This document shows positions 15,770-23,408 of a stretch of 64,000 bases of DNA, one piece after another. A program made the translations under genes and the position numbers. Within the stretch, counting starts at the first letter, position 1. Every line of letters starts with the position of its first letter. The notes below the pieces were generated by a model that was given only the letters and a program-made list of their open reading frames with translations, was not told the origin of the DNA and did no database searches. Source of the stretch: Gemmatimonadota bacterium (lineage in GTDB: Bacteria; Gemmatimonadota; Gemmatimonadetes; Gemmatimonadales; GWC2-71-9); contig JADJOM010000003.1 in NCBI GenBank assembly GCA_016713785.1, forward strand, positions 62,001 through 126,000, given 5' to 3'.

Positions 15770-17710
15770 GTGCGCCCAGAGGCCGCCATCGCCACGCCCG
15801 CCTGGTCCCCCAAGGACTCCGAAAAGCTCTACAACATGCCCGGCTGGGGCCTCGGCTTCTTCCGGGTGAACCCCGAAGGTCGGGTCACCGTCCACCCCGA
15901 CGGCAACGCCAAGCGCGGGCTGGACCTGTTCCAGCTGGCCATGGACCTCAACGCGCAGGGCGTCGGCCTCCCGATGCTGCTGCGCTTCTCCGACATCCTC
16001 CGGGTGCGGATCCAGACCCTCGCCGCCCAGTTCCAGCACGCCATCGCCGAGAACGAGTACGCCGGCAGCTACACCACGGTCTACCCGATCAAGGTGAACC
16101 AGCAGCGCCACGTCATCGAGGAGATCGTCGAGTTCGGCACGCCACACGGCGTGGGGCTCGAGTGCGGCAGCAAGCCGGAGCTGCAGGCCGTCCTCGGCAT
16201 CAGCGACAGCACCAACACCGTCATCGTCTGCAACGGCTACAAGGACGAGGAGTACATGCGGCTGGCCCTGATGGGCCAGAAGCTCGGCCACACCGTCTTC
16301 GTGGTGATCGAGCAGCTCTCCGAGGTGGACACCTACCTCAAGGTGGCCGATGAGCTCGGCGTCCAGCCCACCATGGGGGTGCGGATCAAGCTGGCCACCG
16401 AGGGCGCCGGCCGCTGGGCCAAGAGCGGGGGCGAGAAGTCCAAGTTCGGGCTGTCCGCCATGGAACTCATGAAGGTGCTCGACCGGCTGGAGAGCGTCGG
16501 CCGGAAGGACATCCTCCGCCTGGTGCACTTCCACCTGGGCAGCCAGATCACCGACATCCAGTACATCAAGGCCGGGCTGGAGGAGATCGGGCGGTTCTAC
16601 GTGGAGCTGCGCAACATGGGCTTCGGCCTCACCCACGTCGACGTGGGGGGCGGCCTCGGCGTGGACTACGACGGCTCGCGCTCCACCCGGCCCGCCAGCA
16701 TGAACTACTCGATGCGGGAATACGCCAACGACGTCGTCTACACCCTCGGCGCCATGTGCAAGACCGAGGGCGTGCCCGCCCCGCACATCATCTCCGAGTC
16801 GGGGCGCGCCATCACCGCGCACCACTCGCTGCTGCTGGTCAACGTCACCGACGTGGAATCGCAGCTGGAGCCGCAGGTGCCCGACCTCGGCCCCGACCCG
16901 CACCCGCTGCTGGTGGAAATGAAGGAGAACCTCGAGTCCATCACCCTCGACCGGCTGGCCGAGGCCCACCACGACGCGACCTTCGGCAAGGAGCGGGCGC
17001 AGGAGATGTTCTCCAGCGGCGTGCTCACCCTTCGCGACCGTGCCAACGCCGAGCAGCTCTACCTGGCCACCATGACCCGGCTGGGCCGGCTGGTCGAGAC
17101 CGAGCGGGCCGAGCACCCGGAGATCTGGGCCGACATCGAAGCCACCCTGGTGGACCGGTACTTCTGCAACTTCTCGGTGTTCCAGTCGCTGCCGGACAAC
17201 TGGGCCATCGATCAGTTGTTCCCGATCATGCCCATCCACCGGCTCAACGAGCAGCCCACCCGGCGGGGCACCCTGCAGGACATCACCTGCGACTCCGACG
17301 GCGTCATCGATCGGTTCGTGGGCGGCCGCAAGGGGAAACCCTCCCTGGAGCTCCACCCCATCAAGGACGATGAGCCCTACCTGCTCGGCATCTTCCTGAC
17401 GGGCGCCTACCAGGAGATCCTCGGCGACCTGCACAACCTCTTCGGCGACACCAACGCCGTCCACGTGCGGCTCACCGACGACGGCTACGACATCACCGAC
17501 CTGGTCCACGGCGACACCGTCACCGAGGTGCTCCGCTACGTCCAGTTCCAGCCCGCCGACCTCCTTACCACCTTCCGGCGCAAGGTGACCAACGCCAAGG
17601 ACCTCTCCCGCCAGGACGCCAACCAGTTCATTGCCGACTACGTGGCGGGGCTGGAGGGCTACACCTACCTCGAGGGCGAGGAGCTGCCGGGGCCCGACGG
17701 CGCGGCCTGA
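15770..17710 (+). CDS. speA: Biosynthetic arginine decarboxylase
   Basis: A 646-residue PLP enzyme of the fold-III (alanine racemase-like) group that decarboxylates arginine to agmatine, the first step of the agmatine route to putrescine and spermidine. The PLP lysine is in YPIKVNQQ, followed by LECGSKPEL; HFHLGSQI and the glycine loop VDVGGGLGVDYDG are also present. GTG at 15770 is chosen because the family starts with WS-X-DS-X-X-LYN; TAGAAT lies 12 bases upstream. A 16-bp hairpin follows. No agmatinase or speE is in the window. Confidence 0.96.
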   Translation: MRPEAAIATPAWSPKDSEKLYNMPGWGLGFFRVNPEGRVTVHPDGNAKRGLDLFQLAMDLNAQGVGLPMLLRFSDILRVRIQTLAAQFQHAIAENEYAGSYTTVYPIKVNQQRHVIEEIVEFGTPHGVGLECGSKPELQAVLGISDSTNTVIVCNGYKDEEYMRLALMGQKLGHTVFVVIEQLSEVDTYLKVADELGVQPTMGVRIKLATEGAGRWAKSGGEKSKFGLSAMELMKVLDRLESVGRKDILRLVHFHLGSQITDIQYIKAGLEEIGRFYVELRNMGFGLTHVDVGGGLGVDYDGSRSTRPASMNYSMREYANDVVYTLGAMCKTEGVPAPHIISESGRAITAHHSLLLVNVTDVESQLEPQVPDLGPDPHPLLVEMKENLESITLDRLAEAHHDATFGKERAQEMFSSGVLTLRDRANAEQLYLATMTRLGRLVETERAEHPEIWADIEATLVDRYFCNFSVFQSLPDNWAIDQLFPIMPIHRLNEQPTRRGTLQDITCDSDGVIDRFVGGRKGKPSLELHPIKDDEPYLLGIFLTGAYQEILGDLHNLFGDTNAVHVRLTDDGYDITDLVHGDTVTEVLRYVQFQPADLLTTFRRKVTNAKDLSRQDANQFIADYVAGLEGYTYLEGEELPGPDGAA

Positions 17711-17734
17711 CCTCGGCCCGGCCCCGGGCATGAC

Positions 17735-17770
17735 AACGCGGGAAGCGGAGGGTTCTCCGCTTCCCGCGTT
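17735..17770. terminator. Bidirectional hairpin between speA and doxX
   Basis: A perfect 16-bp stem (17735-17750 with 17755-17770) with a GGTT loop lies between convergent genes. No T tract. Confidence 0.75.
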
Positions 17771-17793
17771 GCCGCGTTTCCGGCTGGCGGGAG

Positions 17794-18237
17794 CTACTTC
17801 CGGCTGAGCGCGCGGTCCGCAGACGCGGCGCCGCCGCCGCGGATCATCACGGCCACGGCCAGGGCCATCGCCAGCAGGTGGAACTCGTAGCCTTCGCCCT
17901 GCTGGGTGCCGAACCAGTTCATGAAGAACCCCACCGGGCGGTGCACCAGCACCGCGGCGACCAGCATGTTGCAGAAGATGCCGAAGGCGGCCACCCGGGT
18001 CAGCAATCCGCTGATCAGCCCGAGCGAGCCCGCGAATTCCGCGACGATCGCCAGGAACGCGAAGAGGGCGGGGATGTGGAGCTGCCCCGTGAAGAAGCCC
18101 ATCGTTCCCGAGAACCCGTAGCCGCCGAAGAGGCCCAGCGCCTTCTGGGCGCCATGCGGAAAGATGACGATGCCCAGGGCGAGGCGAAGCAGGGTGGCAA
18201 CGGGGTCGGCCTCGGTCTGGATGAGCTTGCGGAACAC
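17794..18237 (-). CDS. DoxX family membrane protein
   Basis: A 147-residue protein with four hydrophobic helices and the DoxX signature (LRLALGIVIFPHGAQKALG, GFSGTMGFF). Members are inner-membrane proteins linked to redox or thiol stress; the reaction is not established. GTG at 18237 follows AAGGAG by 6 bases. A TTGACCAATCAG site upstream (18268-18281) resembles the palindrome in the promoter of the adjacent marR gene, so DoxX is probably controlled by that repressor. Confidence 0.9.
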   Translation of the reverse strand: MFRKLIQTEADPVATLLRLALGIVIFPHGAQKALGLFGGYGFSGTMGFFTGQLHIPALFAFLAIVAEFAGSLGLISGLLTRVAAFGIFCNMLVAAVLVHRPVGFFMNWFGTQQGEGYEFHLLAMALAVAVMIRGGGAASADRALSRK

Positions 18238-18267
18238 GGGTCACTCCTTGATTGATAGGTGAATGCC

Positions 18268-18281
18268 TGATTGGTCAAGTA
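18268..18281 (-). promoter_or_regulatory. Putative MarR operator upstream of doxX
   Basis: TACTTGACCAATCA on the minus strand shares TACTTGAC and the half-site spacing with the marR promoter palindrome at 18812-18823. It overlaps a TTGACC -35-like hexamer. Confidence 0.5.
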
Positions 18282-18305
18282 ATTGTCCGGGAAAGACGGG
18301 CTGCC

Positions 18306-18788
18306 TCAGCGCGCGGGGCCCTCCCGAACGCGGTCCAGCAGCCGGATCAGCTGGCGCAGCTCGGCCTGGGTCAGCGGCCCCAGCAGGGTATCGTCGGCCT
18401 CGTTGACGACCGGGTCAAGCCGGGCGAGCAGGGCCAGGCCGTCCTTGGCAATGCGGCAGGTGACCTGCCGGCGGTCGGTCGGGCAGCGCTCGCGCCCCAC
18501 CAGGCGCTTGGCCTCCAGCCGGTCGAGCAGGCGGGTGATGCCCGGTGTCTGCTCGATCATCCGGTCCGCGATTTCCAGCGTGGGCAGCCCCTCCGGTCCG
18601 GCGCCGCGGAGGATCCGGAGCACGTTGTACTGCTGCAGCGTCACATCCTCGGATTCCAGGACGGTGGACATCCGGCGCCGCAGCAGGTCACCGGTCCGCA
18701 GCAGGGAAACCGTCGCCTCCTGGCCCAGGGAACGGAAGGGGCGGTTCTGCTTGAGCTCCTGCTGGAGGCGGCTGGGCGGGTTCGTCAT
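18306..18788 (-). CDS. MarR family transcriptional regulator
   Basis: A 160-residue winged-helix dimeric regulator. The recognition region LTLEIADRM-type helix is seen as LPTLEIADRMIEQTPGITRL, followed by the wing RERCPTDRRQVTCRIAKDG. MarR proteins are released from DNA by phenolics or oxidants. ATG at 18788 is preferred over an upstream in-frame codon because TATTGT lies only 6 bases before it. An operator palindrome covers its own -35, and a related site precedes doxX, arguing for autoregulation and doxX control. Confidence 0.93.
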   Translation of the reverse strand: MTNPPSRLQQELKQNRPFRSLGQEATVSLLRTGDLLRRRMSTVLESEDVTLQQYNVLRILRGAGPEGLPTLEIADRMIEQTPGITRLLDRLEAKRLVGRERCPTDRRQVTCRIAKDGLALLARLDPVVNEADDTLLGPLTQAELRQLIRLLDRVREGPAR

Positions 18789-18794
18789 GGCAAC

Positions 18795-18823
18795 ACAATA
18801 CAACGCATTATTTGACTAGTCAA
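18795..18823 (-). promoter_or_regulatory. marR promoter with overlapping palindromic operator
   Basis: TTGACT (18818-18823) - 17 bp - TATTGT (18795-18800), 6 bases from the ATG. The perfect palindrome TTGACTAGTCAA (18812-18823) covers the -35 hexamer, as expected for autorepression. Confidence 0.7.
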
Positions 18824-18865
18824 GTAGCGACAATGCATCCATCGCCGGCCGGGCCCGGGCCCCGG

Positions 18866-20458
18866 CTAGCGCAGGGTGGCGACCAGCCAGGACGTCAGGG
18901 TGTTCAAGACCTCGTCCGGAATGCGCGCGTCGCCGAGGGCGGTGTACTCGGCCGGCGACCCGTCGGTGGGTGAGGGGAGGAACAGGTGGTTGAGGCCGGG
19001 GAAGATCCGGACCTCGACCTTCCGGTTTCCGCTGGAACGGATGGCCGCTGCCAAAGTGTCCGCCTGCCCGGCGGTCACCTGCCGGTCGAGCGCCCCCTGC
19101 AGGATCAGCACCGGCTGCCGGACCAGTCGCGCGGCGCGGAGGGGTTCGTAGTGGCGGAACCAGCGCAGCCAGGCCAGGGCCGGCATGGAGTCCGCCCGGA
19201 CCTGCCGCTCCGCCTCGGCCAGCCGCTCGGCCCGGACCTCCGGGGTGAGGTCGGGCGTGGTGCGAATGGGCCAGAGCATCTGGTCCACCAGGATTTCGGT
19301 GCCGTTCTTCGAGGGTCCCGCGAGCAGCGCCAGCGCCGCGACCGCGCGATCCTGGGCGCCGAGCAGCGGGGCGATCATGGCGCCCTCGCTGTGGCCCACC
19401 AGGGCAATGCGGCGGGCATCGATGTCGCGCTGGCCACGCAGCCAGCGCAGCTGCGCCCGGGTATCCTCCGCCAGGTCCGCCGTGGTGGCCGAGTCGGCGT
19501 GGCCCGTGCTCCCGCCGGTTCCACGATCGTCGCATCGCAGGCTCGCCAGGCCGGCGGCGCCCAGCCGCTCGGCCACCTCTCCGAACAGCCGGTAGGCGGG
19601 AAGCAGGGGCCAGACGTCCTCGTCCCGTTGCTGCGAGCCGGAACCGGTGATGGTCACCGCCACCGGAAAGGGGGGGCGACCGACCGCGGGCCGGACCAGG
19701 GTGCAGGCCAGGGAGAAGGTATCCGTGCCGGCGCCCGCCGGGACGCGGACCTCCTCCGCGCGCCAGGTGGCGCCGGCCGGCGCGGCGTAGTCGGGCGCGG
19801 GGCGCCGGAGGCCCGCCAGCGGCAGGAGCGTATCGGTGGGGTTTGCGAGCACGGCGCGCACCCGCTGGGCCGGGATCGTGAACTCCGTCAGCCCGCCGCC
19901 GCGCACCGCCCCGACGATCTCGAGTCCCGCAAAGGCGATCCGGACCGAGTCCCCGTGGTAGTGCATCCCGACGGGCAGCAGCGTGTCGGCGCCGGCCACG
20001 AGCACCAGCACCGTGGTATCCCGTCCGGGAAAGCGTCGCACCAGTTCGGCGAAGGCGAACGTGGACTGCGGCGGCAGCACCAGGGCCGGGCGGCCTGCAC
20101 GGGTCACCTCGCGGCTGGTGCGGCCGAACTGGCCGGAGATGCGCAGCGTGTCGTCGTCCTGCCGGGCGGTGTAACTGCCCCGGGTCGTGTCGCCGGTGGC
20201 ATTGGTGACGGACATGCTGAAGCTGCGGAAGCCATCGCCGCCGAGGACCGTGCGACTGCTGACCCGCAGGTTGACCACGGGCACCAGCGTCTCGAGCACC
20301 AGCGTGTCGCCGAGGCGCCGGAAGCTCTCGCGGCCCAGTTCGGCGGTGCCCTGGTAGATCCGGAAGACGCCGCTGACCTGGCCGTCGGCCGCGCGTGGCG
20401 CCGCGACCGTGGCGAGGAGCAGCAGGGAGAGGATGCGGGCGTCAGCGCTTCGGCGCAT
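18866..20458 (-). CDS. Exported alpha/beta hydrolase with N-terminal beta domain
   Basis: A 530-residue protein with a signal peptide (ILSLLLLATVAAP, cleavage before QVSG). Residues ~22-250 are a beta-rich region of unknown role; the rest is an alpha/beta hydrolase with the nucleophile elbow GHSEGAMIAP, the oxyanion-side VTITGSGSQQRDED and a terminal GLNHLF His. It is probably a serine esterase or peptidase-like enzyme of the cell envelope. ATG at 20458 lies inside the end of the preceding zinc-ribbon gene (17-bp overlap), so the two are coupled. Confidence 0.87.
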   Translation of the reverse strand: MRRSADARILSLLLLATVAAPRAADGQVSGVFRIYQGTAELGRESFRRLGDTLVLETLVPVVNLRVSSRTVLGGDGFRSFSMSVTNATGDTTRGSYTARQDDDTLRISGQFGRTSREVTRAGRPALVLPPQSTFAFAELVRRFPGRDTTVLVLVAGADTLLPVGMHYHGDSVRIAFAGLEIVGAVRGGGLTEFTIPAQRVRAVLANPTDTLLPLAGLRRPAPDYAAPAGATWRAEEVRVPAGAGTDTFSLACTLVRPAVGRPPFPVAVTITGSGSQQRDEDVWPLLPAYRLFGEVAERLGAAGLASLRCDDRGTGGSTGHADSATTADLAEDTRAQLRWLRGQRDIDARRIALVGHSEGAMIAPLLGAQDRAVAALALLAGPSKNGTEILVDQMLWPIRTTPDLTPEVRAERLAEAERQVRADSMPALAWLRWFRHYEPLRAARLVRQPVLILQGALDRQVTAGQADTLAAAIRSSGNRKVEVRIFPGLNHLFLPSPTDGSPAEYTALGDARIPDEVLNTLTSWLVATLR

Positions 20459-20663
20459 AGGACTCCAGGAAGCCGCACTGGGTGCAGCGGAGGGTGAGGA
20501 TCGGGATCGGGACCTTCTGCCGGAGCTTGAGCCCGGTCCAGAACGACTTCTCGGGTGGGCCCTCGACCCAGGCCGCCTGGCTGCGACTGCCATGATCGCC
20601 CTGGTCCAGGATGAAGCCCTCCTGGAAACGGCCACTGCACCGGGGACAGCTCGGGTGGTTCAT
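20442..20663 (-). CDS. Small zinc-ribbon protein (DUF6487-like)
   Basis: A 73-residue protein with CPRCSGRFQEGFILD at the start and CTQCGFLESYAP at the end, two CXXC knuckles enclosing WVEGPPEKSFWTGLK. This matches small DUF6487-type zinc ribbons found in many soil bacteria; function unknown. GAGGG lies 6 bases before its ATG. It overlaps the exported hydrolase by 17 bp and follows the RHH gene by 25 bp, in the SPFH operon. Confidence 0.8.
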   Translation of the reverse strand: MNHPSCPRCSGRFQEGFILDQGDHGSRSQAAWVEGPPEKSFWTGLKLRQKVPIPILTLRCTQCGFLESYAPKR

Positions 20664-20688
20664 GGTACCCTCCCGCCCATCGGGATGT

Positions 20689-20868
20689 TCAGCTGCGTGT
20701 GGGGGGCTCCGCGGGGGGCGGGGGCAGGCGCCCCGCCTCCCGCAGCGCGCGCCGGAGGACGAACTCGATCTGGCCGTTGAGAGACCGGAGCTCGTCGCCG
20801 GCCCAGCGCTGCAGGGCCTCGTGAAGCTCCGGCTCCATCCGCAGGAGAAACGGCTTCCGCTCCGCCAC
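20689..20868 (-). CDS. Arc/MetJ-type ribbon-helix-helix DNA-binding protein
   Basis: A 59-residue protein starting at GTG 20868, 11 bases after the SPFH stop. KPFLLRMEPELHEALQRWA followed by ELRSLNGQIEFVLRRALRE is a complete RHH fold: an N-terminal beta strand for the DNA groove and two helices for the dimer. The C-terminus is proline-rich. It is an obvious candidate to bind the 11-bp-spaced TATGATA repeats in the promoter at the head of this operon. No toxin partner of HicA type is next to it. Confidence 0.8.
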   Translation of the reverse strand: MAERKPFLLRMEPELHEALQRWAGDELRSLNGQIEFVLRRALREAGRLPPPPAEPPTRS

Positions 20869-20879
20869 GGCTCACCGGC

Positions 20880-21749
20880 TCACTGGTAGAGGCTGCCGGC
20901 GTTCAGGATCGGCTGGGTGGACTGCTCCGAGCACAGGACCACGAGCAGGTTGCTCACCATGGTGGCCTTCCGCTCCTCGTCCAGGTGGATGATCTGCTTG
21001 CTCGAGAGCAGCGCCAGCGCCGACTCGACCATCCCCACCGCGCCCTCGACGATCTTCTGCCGCGCCGCGATCACCGCCGACGCCTGCTGGCGGCGCAGCA
21101 TCACGCCGGCGATCTCCGGCGCGTAGGCGAGGTGGCTGATCCGGGCCTCGAGCACCCGCACGCCCGCCTTGGCCAGCCGCTCCTGGATCTCGCCCTTGAG
21201 CCGCTCCGCCACGTCCATCGTGTTGGTGGAGAGCGACATCTGCCCCTCCTCGTGGGCGTCGTAGGGGTACTGGTTGGCCAGGCCCCGGAGCGCCGCCTCG
21301 CTCTGCACCTTGACGTAATCCTCGTAGTTGTCGACCTCGAACAGCGCTTCCGCCGCGTCGGTGACCTGCCAGACCACCACCGCGCCGATCTCGATCGGGT
21401 TGGAGGAGTGATCATTCACCTTGAGCTTGGTGGTCTCGAAGTTCCGGACCCGGAGGCTCACCGCCTTCTTGCTGAAGAAGGGATTGGCCCACCACAGTCC
21501 CGCGGTGCGCACCGAGCCGACGTAGTCCCCGAACAGCTGCAGTACCCGTGACTGGTTGGGCTGCACGGTGAACAGCCCGCACCACAGGATGATCAGCAGC
21601 AGCATCGCGCCGAGGCTGGGCAGCAGCAGGCCCACGGATTCGGTCCGGATCGCCGAGATGAACCCGTACAGCACGGCGACCGAGCCGAGCAGCAGGAGGG
21701 CGAGCATGAACCCGCCGGAAGCGACCTTGCGTTCTGATTCGCGAATCAC
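20880..21749 (-). CDS. SPFH/Band 7 (stomatin-prohibitin) membrane protein
   Basis: A 289-residue protein with two N-terminal membrane segments (about 12-32 and 40-60), then an SPFH domain beginning [19 protein letters not shown] and a helical C-terminus ([20 protein letters not shown]). Such proteins scaffold membrane microdomains. GTG at 21749 is preferred over upstream ATG codons (21779, 21803) because these fall inside a strong promoter, and GAGG lies 8 bases before the GTG. First gene of an SPFH-RHH-zinc ribbon-hydrolase operon. Confidence 0.9.
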   Translation of the reverse strand: MIRESERKVASGGFMLALLLLGSVAVLYGFISAIRTESVGLLLPSLGAMLLLIILWCGLFTVQPNQSRVLQLFGDYVGSVRTAGLWWANPFFSKKAVSLRVRNFETTKLKVNDHSSNPIEIGAVVVWQVTDAAEALFEVDNYEDYVKVQSEAALRGLANQYPYDAHEEGQMSLSTNTMDVAERLKGEIQERLAKAGVRVLEARISHLAYAPEIAGVMLRRQQASAVIAARQKIVEGAVGMVESALALLSSKQIIHLDEERKATMVSNLLVVLCSEQSTQPILNAGSLYQ

Positions 21750-21779
21750 GAGCCTATCCTCGGTTGGAGGTGGAAGCAT

Positions 21780-21811
21780 TATGATATCACTATGATAGTG
21801 CATTGTCAATG
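21780..21811 (-). promoter_or_regulatory. SPFH operon promoter with overlapping operator repeats
   Basis: Near-consensus TTGACA (21804-21809) - 17 bp - TATCAT (21781-21786). TATGATA occurs twice on the plus strand at 21780-21786 and 21791-21797, an 11-bp period, filling the spacer and -10. CATTGTCAATG (21801-21811) is a palindrome over the -35. This is a typical RHH-type operator layout. Confidence 0.75.
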
Positions 21812-21822
21812 CTGGACGGAAT

Positions 21823-21839
21823 CCATTGTTTTTCAATGG
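21823..21839. repeat. Inverted repeat CCATTG-N5-CAATGG
   Basis: Perfect 6-bp arms around TTTTT between the SPFH promoter and the GNAT gene. It shares CATTG/CAATG half-sites with the palindrome at 21801-21811 and may be a second operator or a hairpin. Confidence 0.5.
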
Positions 21840-21868
21840 TTTAGAGCGCCAACGCCGACCCGGGGAAA

Positions 21869-22345
21869 GTGCCAGTGCAACAGATCCGACCCGCCACACC
21901 CGCAGATCGCGCGGCTGTGCTTCACCTGACCGAGCGACTCGGGGCGTTCCCGGTGCCGCCATGGCGTTCGGCAGCGGAGATCGGGAGCGCGGATCATCAC
22001 CTGCTGCTGCCGGCGCTCGAGGCCCCGCCGTCGGACGCCCTCCTGCTGGTGGCGGAGCTCGAGGGGCGGGTGGTCGGGTTCGTCTTTGCGGCGGAACGCG
22101 AGGACTATTTCACCCACGAGGTGGTGGCCCACGTCGAGGACCTGGCGCTCGACGCCGAGGCGGAGGGGCGCGGGCTCGCGCGCGGACTCATGGAGGCGGT
22201 GGAGGCATGGGCGCGCGGGCGGGGCCGGCGGCGGGTGTCGCTCAACGTCTGGGCACAGAACCGGCGGGCGATCGGGCTCTACGAGCGGCTCGGCTACCAG
22301 CCCGAGACCGTGCATTACCTCAAGGACGTCGGGCTCACGCCGTGA
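21869..22345 (+). CDS. GNAT family N-acetyltransferase
   Basis: A 158-residue acetyl-CoA-dependent acetyltransferase. It has strand beta4 [19 protein letters not shown] with the pyrophosphate-binding loop, then [18 protein letters not shown], the usual C-terminal signature. The substrate is not predictable. Start is GTG at 21869 or GTG at 21875; GGGGAAA lies just upstream of both. Its end overlaps the convergent DHDPS-like gene by 11 bp. Confidence 0.9.
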   Translation: MPVQQIRPATPADRAAVLHLTERLGAFPVPPWRSAAEIGSADHHLLLPALEAPPSDALLLVAELEGRVVGFVFAAEREDYFTHEVVAHVEDLALDAEAEGRGLARGLMEAVEAWARGRGRRRVSLNVWAQNRRAIGLYERLGYQPETVHYLKDVGLTP

Positions 22346-23408
22346 GCCAACGGTCGCGATGCTCGGCGATGAAGCGGTCATCGAGGAGGTCGGGGTGGGC
22401 CGCCAGCGCCCGTTCGATCTCCTCGGCTTGCCCTGGGGAGAGCCCCTCCCCGGGGTCGAGGCACCAGGTGCCCGCGAGCAGGCCCTGCCGGTGGAGCGCC
22501 TCATGGATCCCGGCGATGCAGCCGTGGAAGCCGTTGGCGGCGTCGAACAAGGCGGCGTTGAGTTCCGTGAGGGCGGTCGCCAGCCGGAACCAGGCGGGGT
22601 CCACCGCCGCCTCGTCCGGCAGGCGCCGGATGGTGTGCAGCATCTCGACGGCGCGCCGGGTACCCACCGCCCACTGGCCGAGCAGCCCGCCGACGATCCG
22701 GCGCTCGGTGCCGTGGGGGCCGCGAAAGCGGGAGAGCAGGTCGACCACGATGCTGTCGTCGTTGCCGGTATAGAGGGCGATGTCGTCGCGGCCGGCATCG
22801 GCCACGGCGCGGACCACGTCGAGGGTCTGGTAACGGTTGAACGGGGCAATCTTGATCGCCACCACCTCGGGGATCTCCGCGAAGCGCCGCCAGAACCCGT
22901 AGGAGAGGACCCGCCCGCCCACGGCCGGCTGCAGGTAGAACCCGACCAGCGGCCGCACCGTGGCCACGGCCCGGCAGTGCGCCAGCATCGCCTCTTCCGA
23001 GGCGTCCCGCCACGCCGCCAGCGAGAGCAGGAGCGCGTCGTAGCCGAGGTCGGCCGCCAGGGTGGCCTCGCGCAGGGCCTGGGCAGTGTGGCCCACCACG
23101 CCGGCGATGGCCACGAAGCTCCGGGGACGGGCATGCAGCTCGGCGTGGATGGTCTCGGCCGCGAGCGCGAGCACCGGCTCGAACAGCCCGTGGCGCGGAT
23201 CGCGGATGGCGAACTGGGTGGTATGCACGCCCACGGCCAGCCCGCCGGCCCCCGCCTCCAGGTAGTAGCGGGTGATCGCGCGCTGGCGCCGCTCGTCGAG
23301 GGTCCGCTCCGCGGTGAGGGCCAAGGGGTGCGCCGGGATCACCTGGCCGGCGAGGAGGTGTGTCCGCAGGGCAGACCCACCGTGGCTCCGACGCTCAGAA
23401 TTGCCCAT
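22335..23408 (-). CDS. Dihydrodipicolinate synthase family aldolase
   Basis: A 357-residue (beta/alpha)8 lyase of the DapA/NAL superfamily. The probable Schiff-base lysine is in VVAIKIAPFNRYQT. It is longer than DapA (~290) with a helical C-terminal extension, so it is not the lysine-pathway enzyme; a sugar-acid or keto-acid lyase is more likely. Its start at 23408 overlaps the end of the upstream epimerase-like gene by 14 bp, so the two probably act in one catabolic route. Confidence 0.82.
   Translation of the reverse strand: MGNSERRSHGGSALRTHLLAGQVIPAHPLALTAERTLDERRQRAITRYYLEAGAGGLAVGVHTTQFAIRDPRHGLFEPVLALAAETIHAELHARPRSFVAIAGVVGHTAQALREATLAADLGYDALLLSLAAWRDASEEAMLAHCRAVATVRPLVGFYLQPAVGGRVLSYGFWRRFAEIPEVVAIKIAPFNRYQTLDVVRAVADAGRDDIALYTGNDDSIVVDLLSRFRGPHGTERRIVGGLLGQWAVGTRRAVEMLHTIRRLPDEAAVDPAWFRLATALTELNAALFDAANGFHGCIAGIHEALHRQGLLAGTWCLDPGEGLSPGQAEEIERALAAHPDLLDDRFIAEHRDRWLTA

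Noticed and set aside
20689..20868. HicB-like antitoxin of a toxin-antitoxin pair
   Set aside because: The protein is only an RHH domain and no small toxin gene flanks it; neighbours are SPFH and a zinc ribbon, so a plain operon regulator is more likely.
21779..21803. Upstream ATG codons as SPFH start
   Set aside because: They fall within or before the predicted -10 element, ahead of the expected transcription start, and lack a ribosome binding site.
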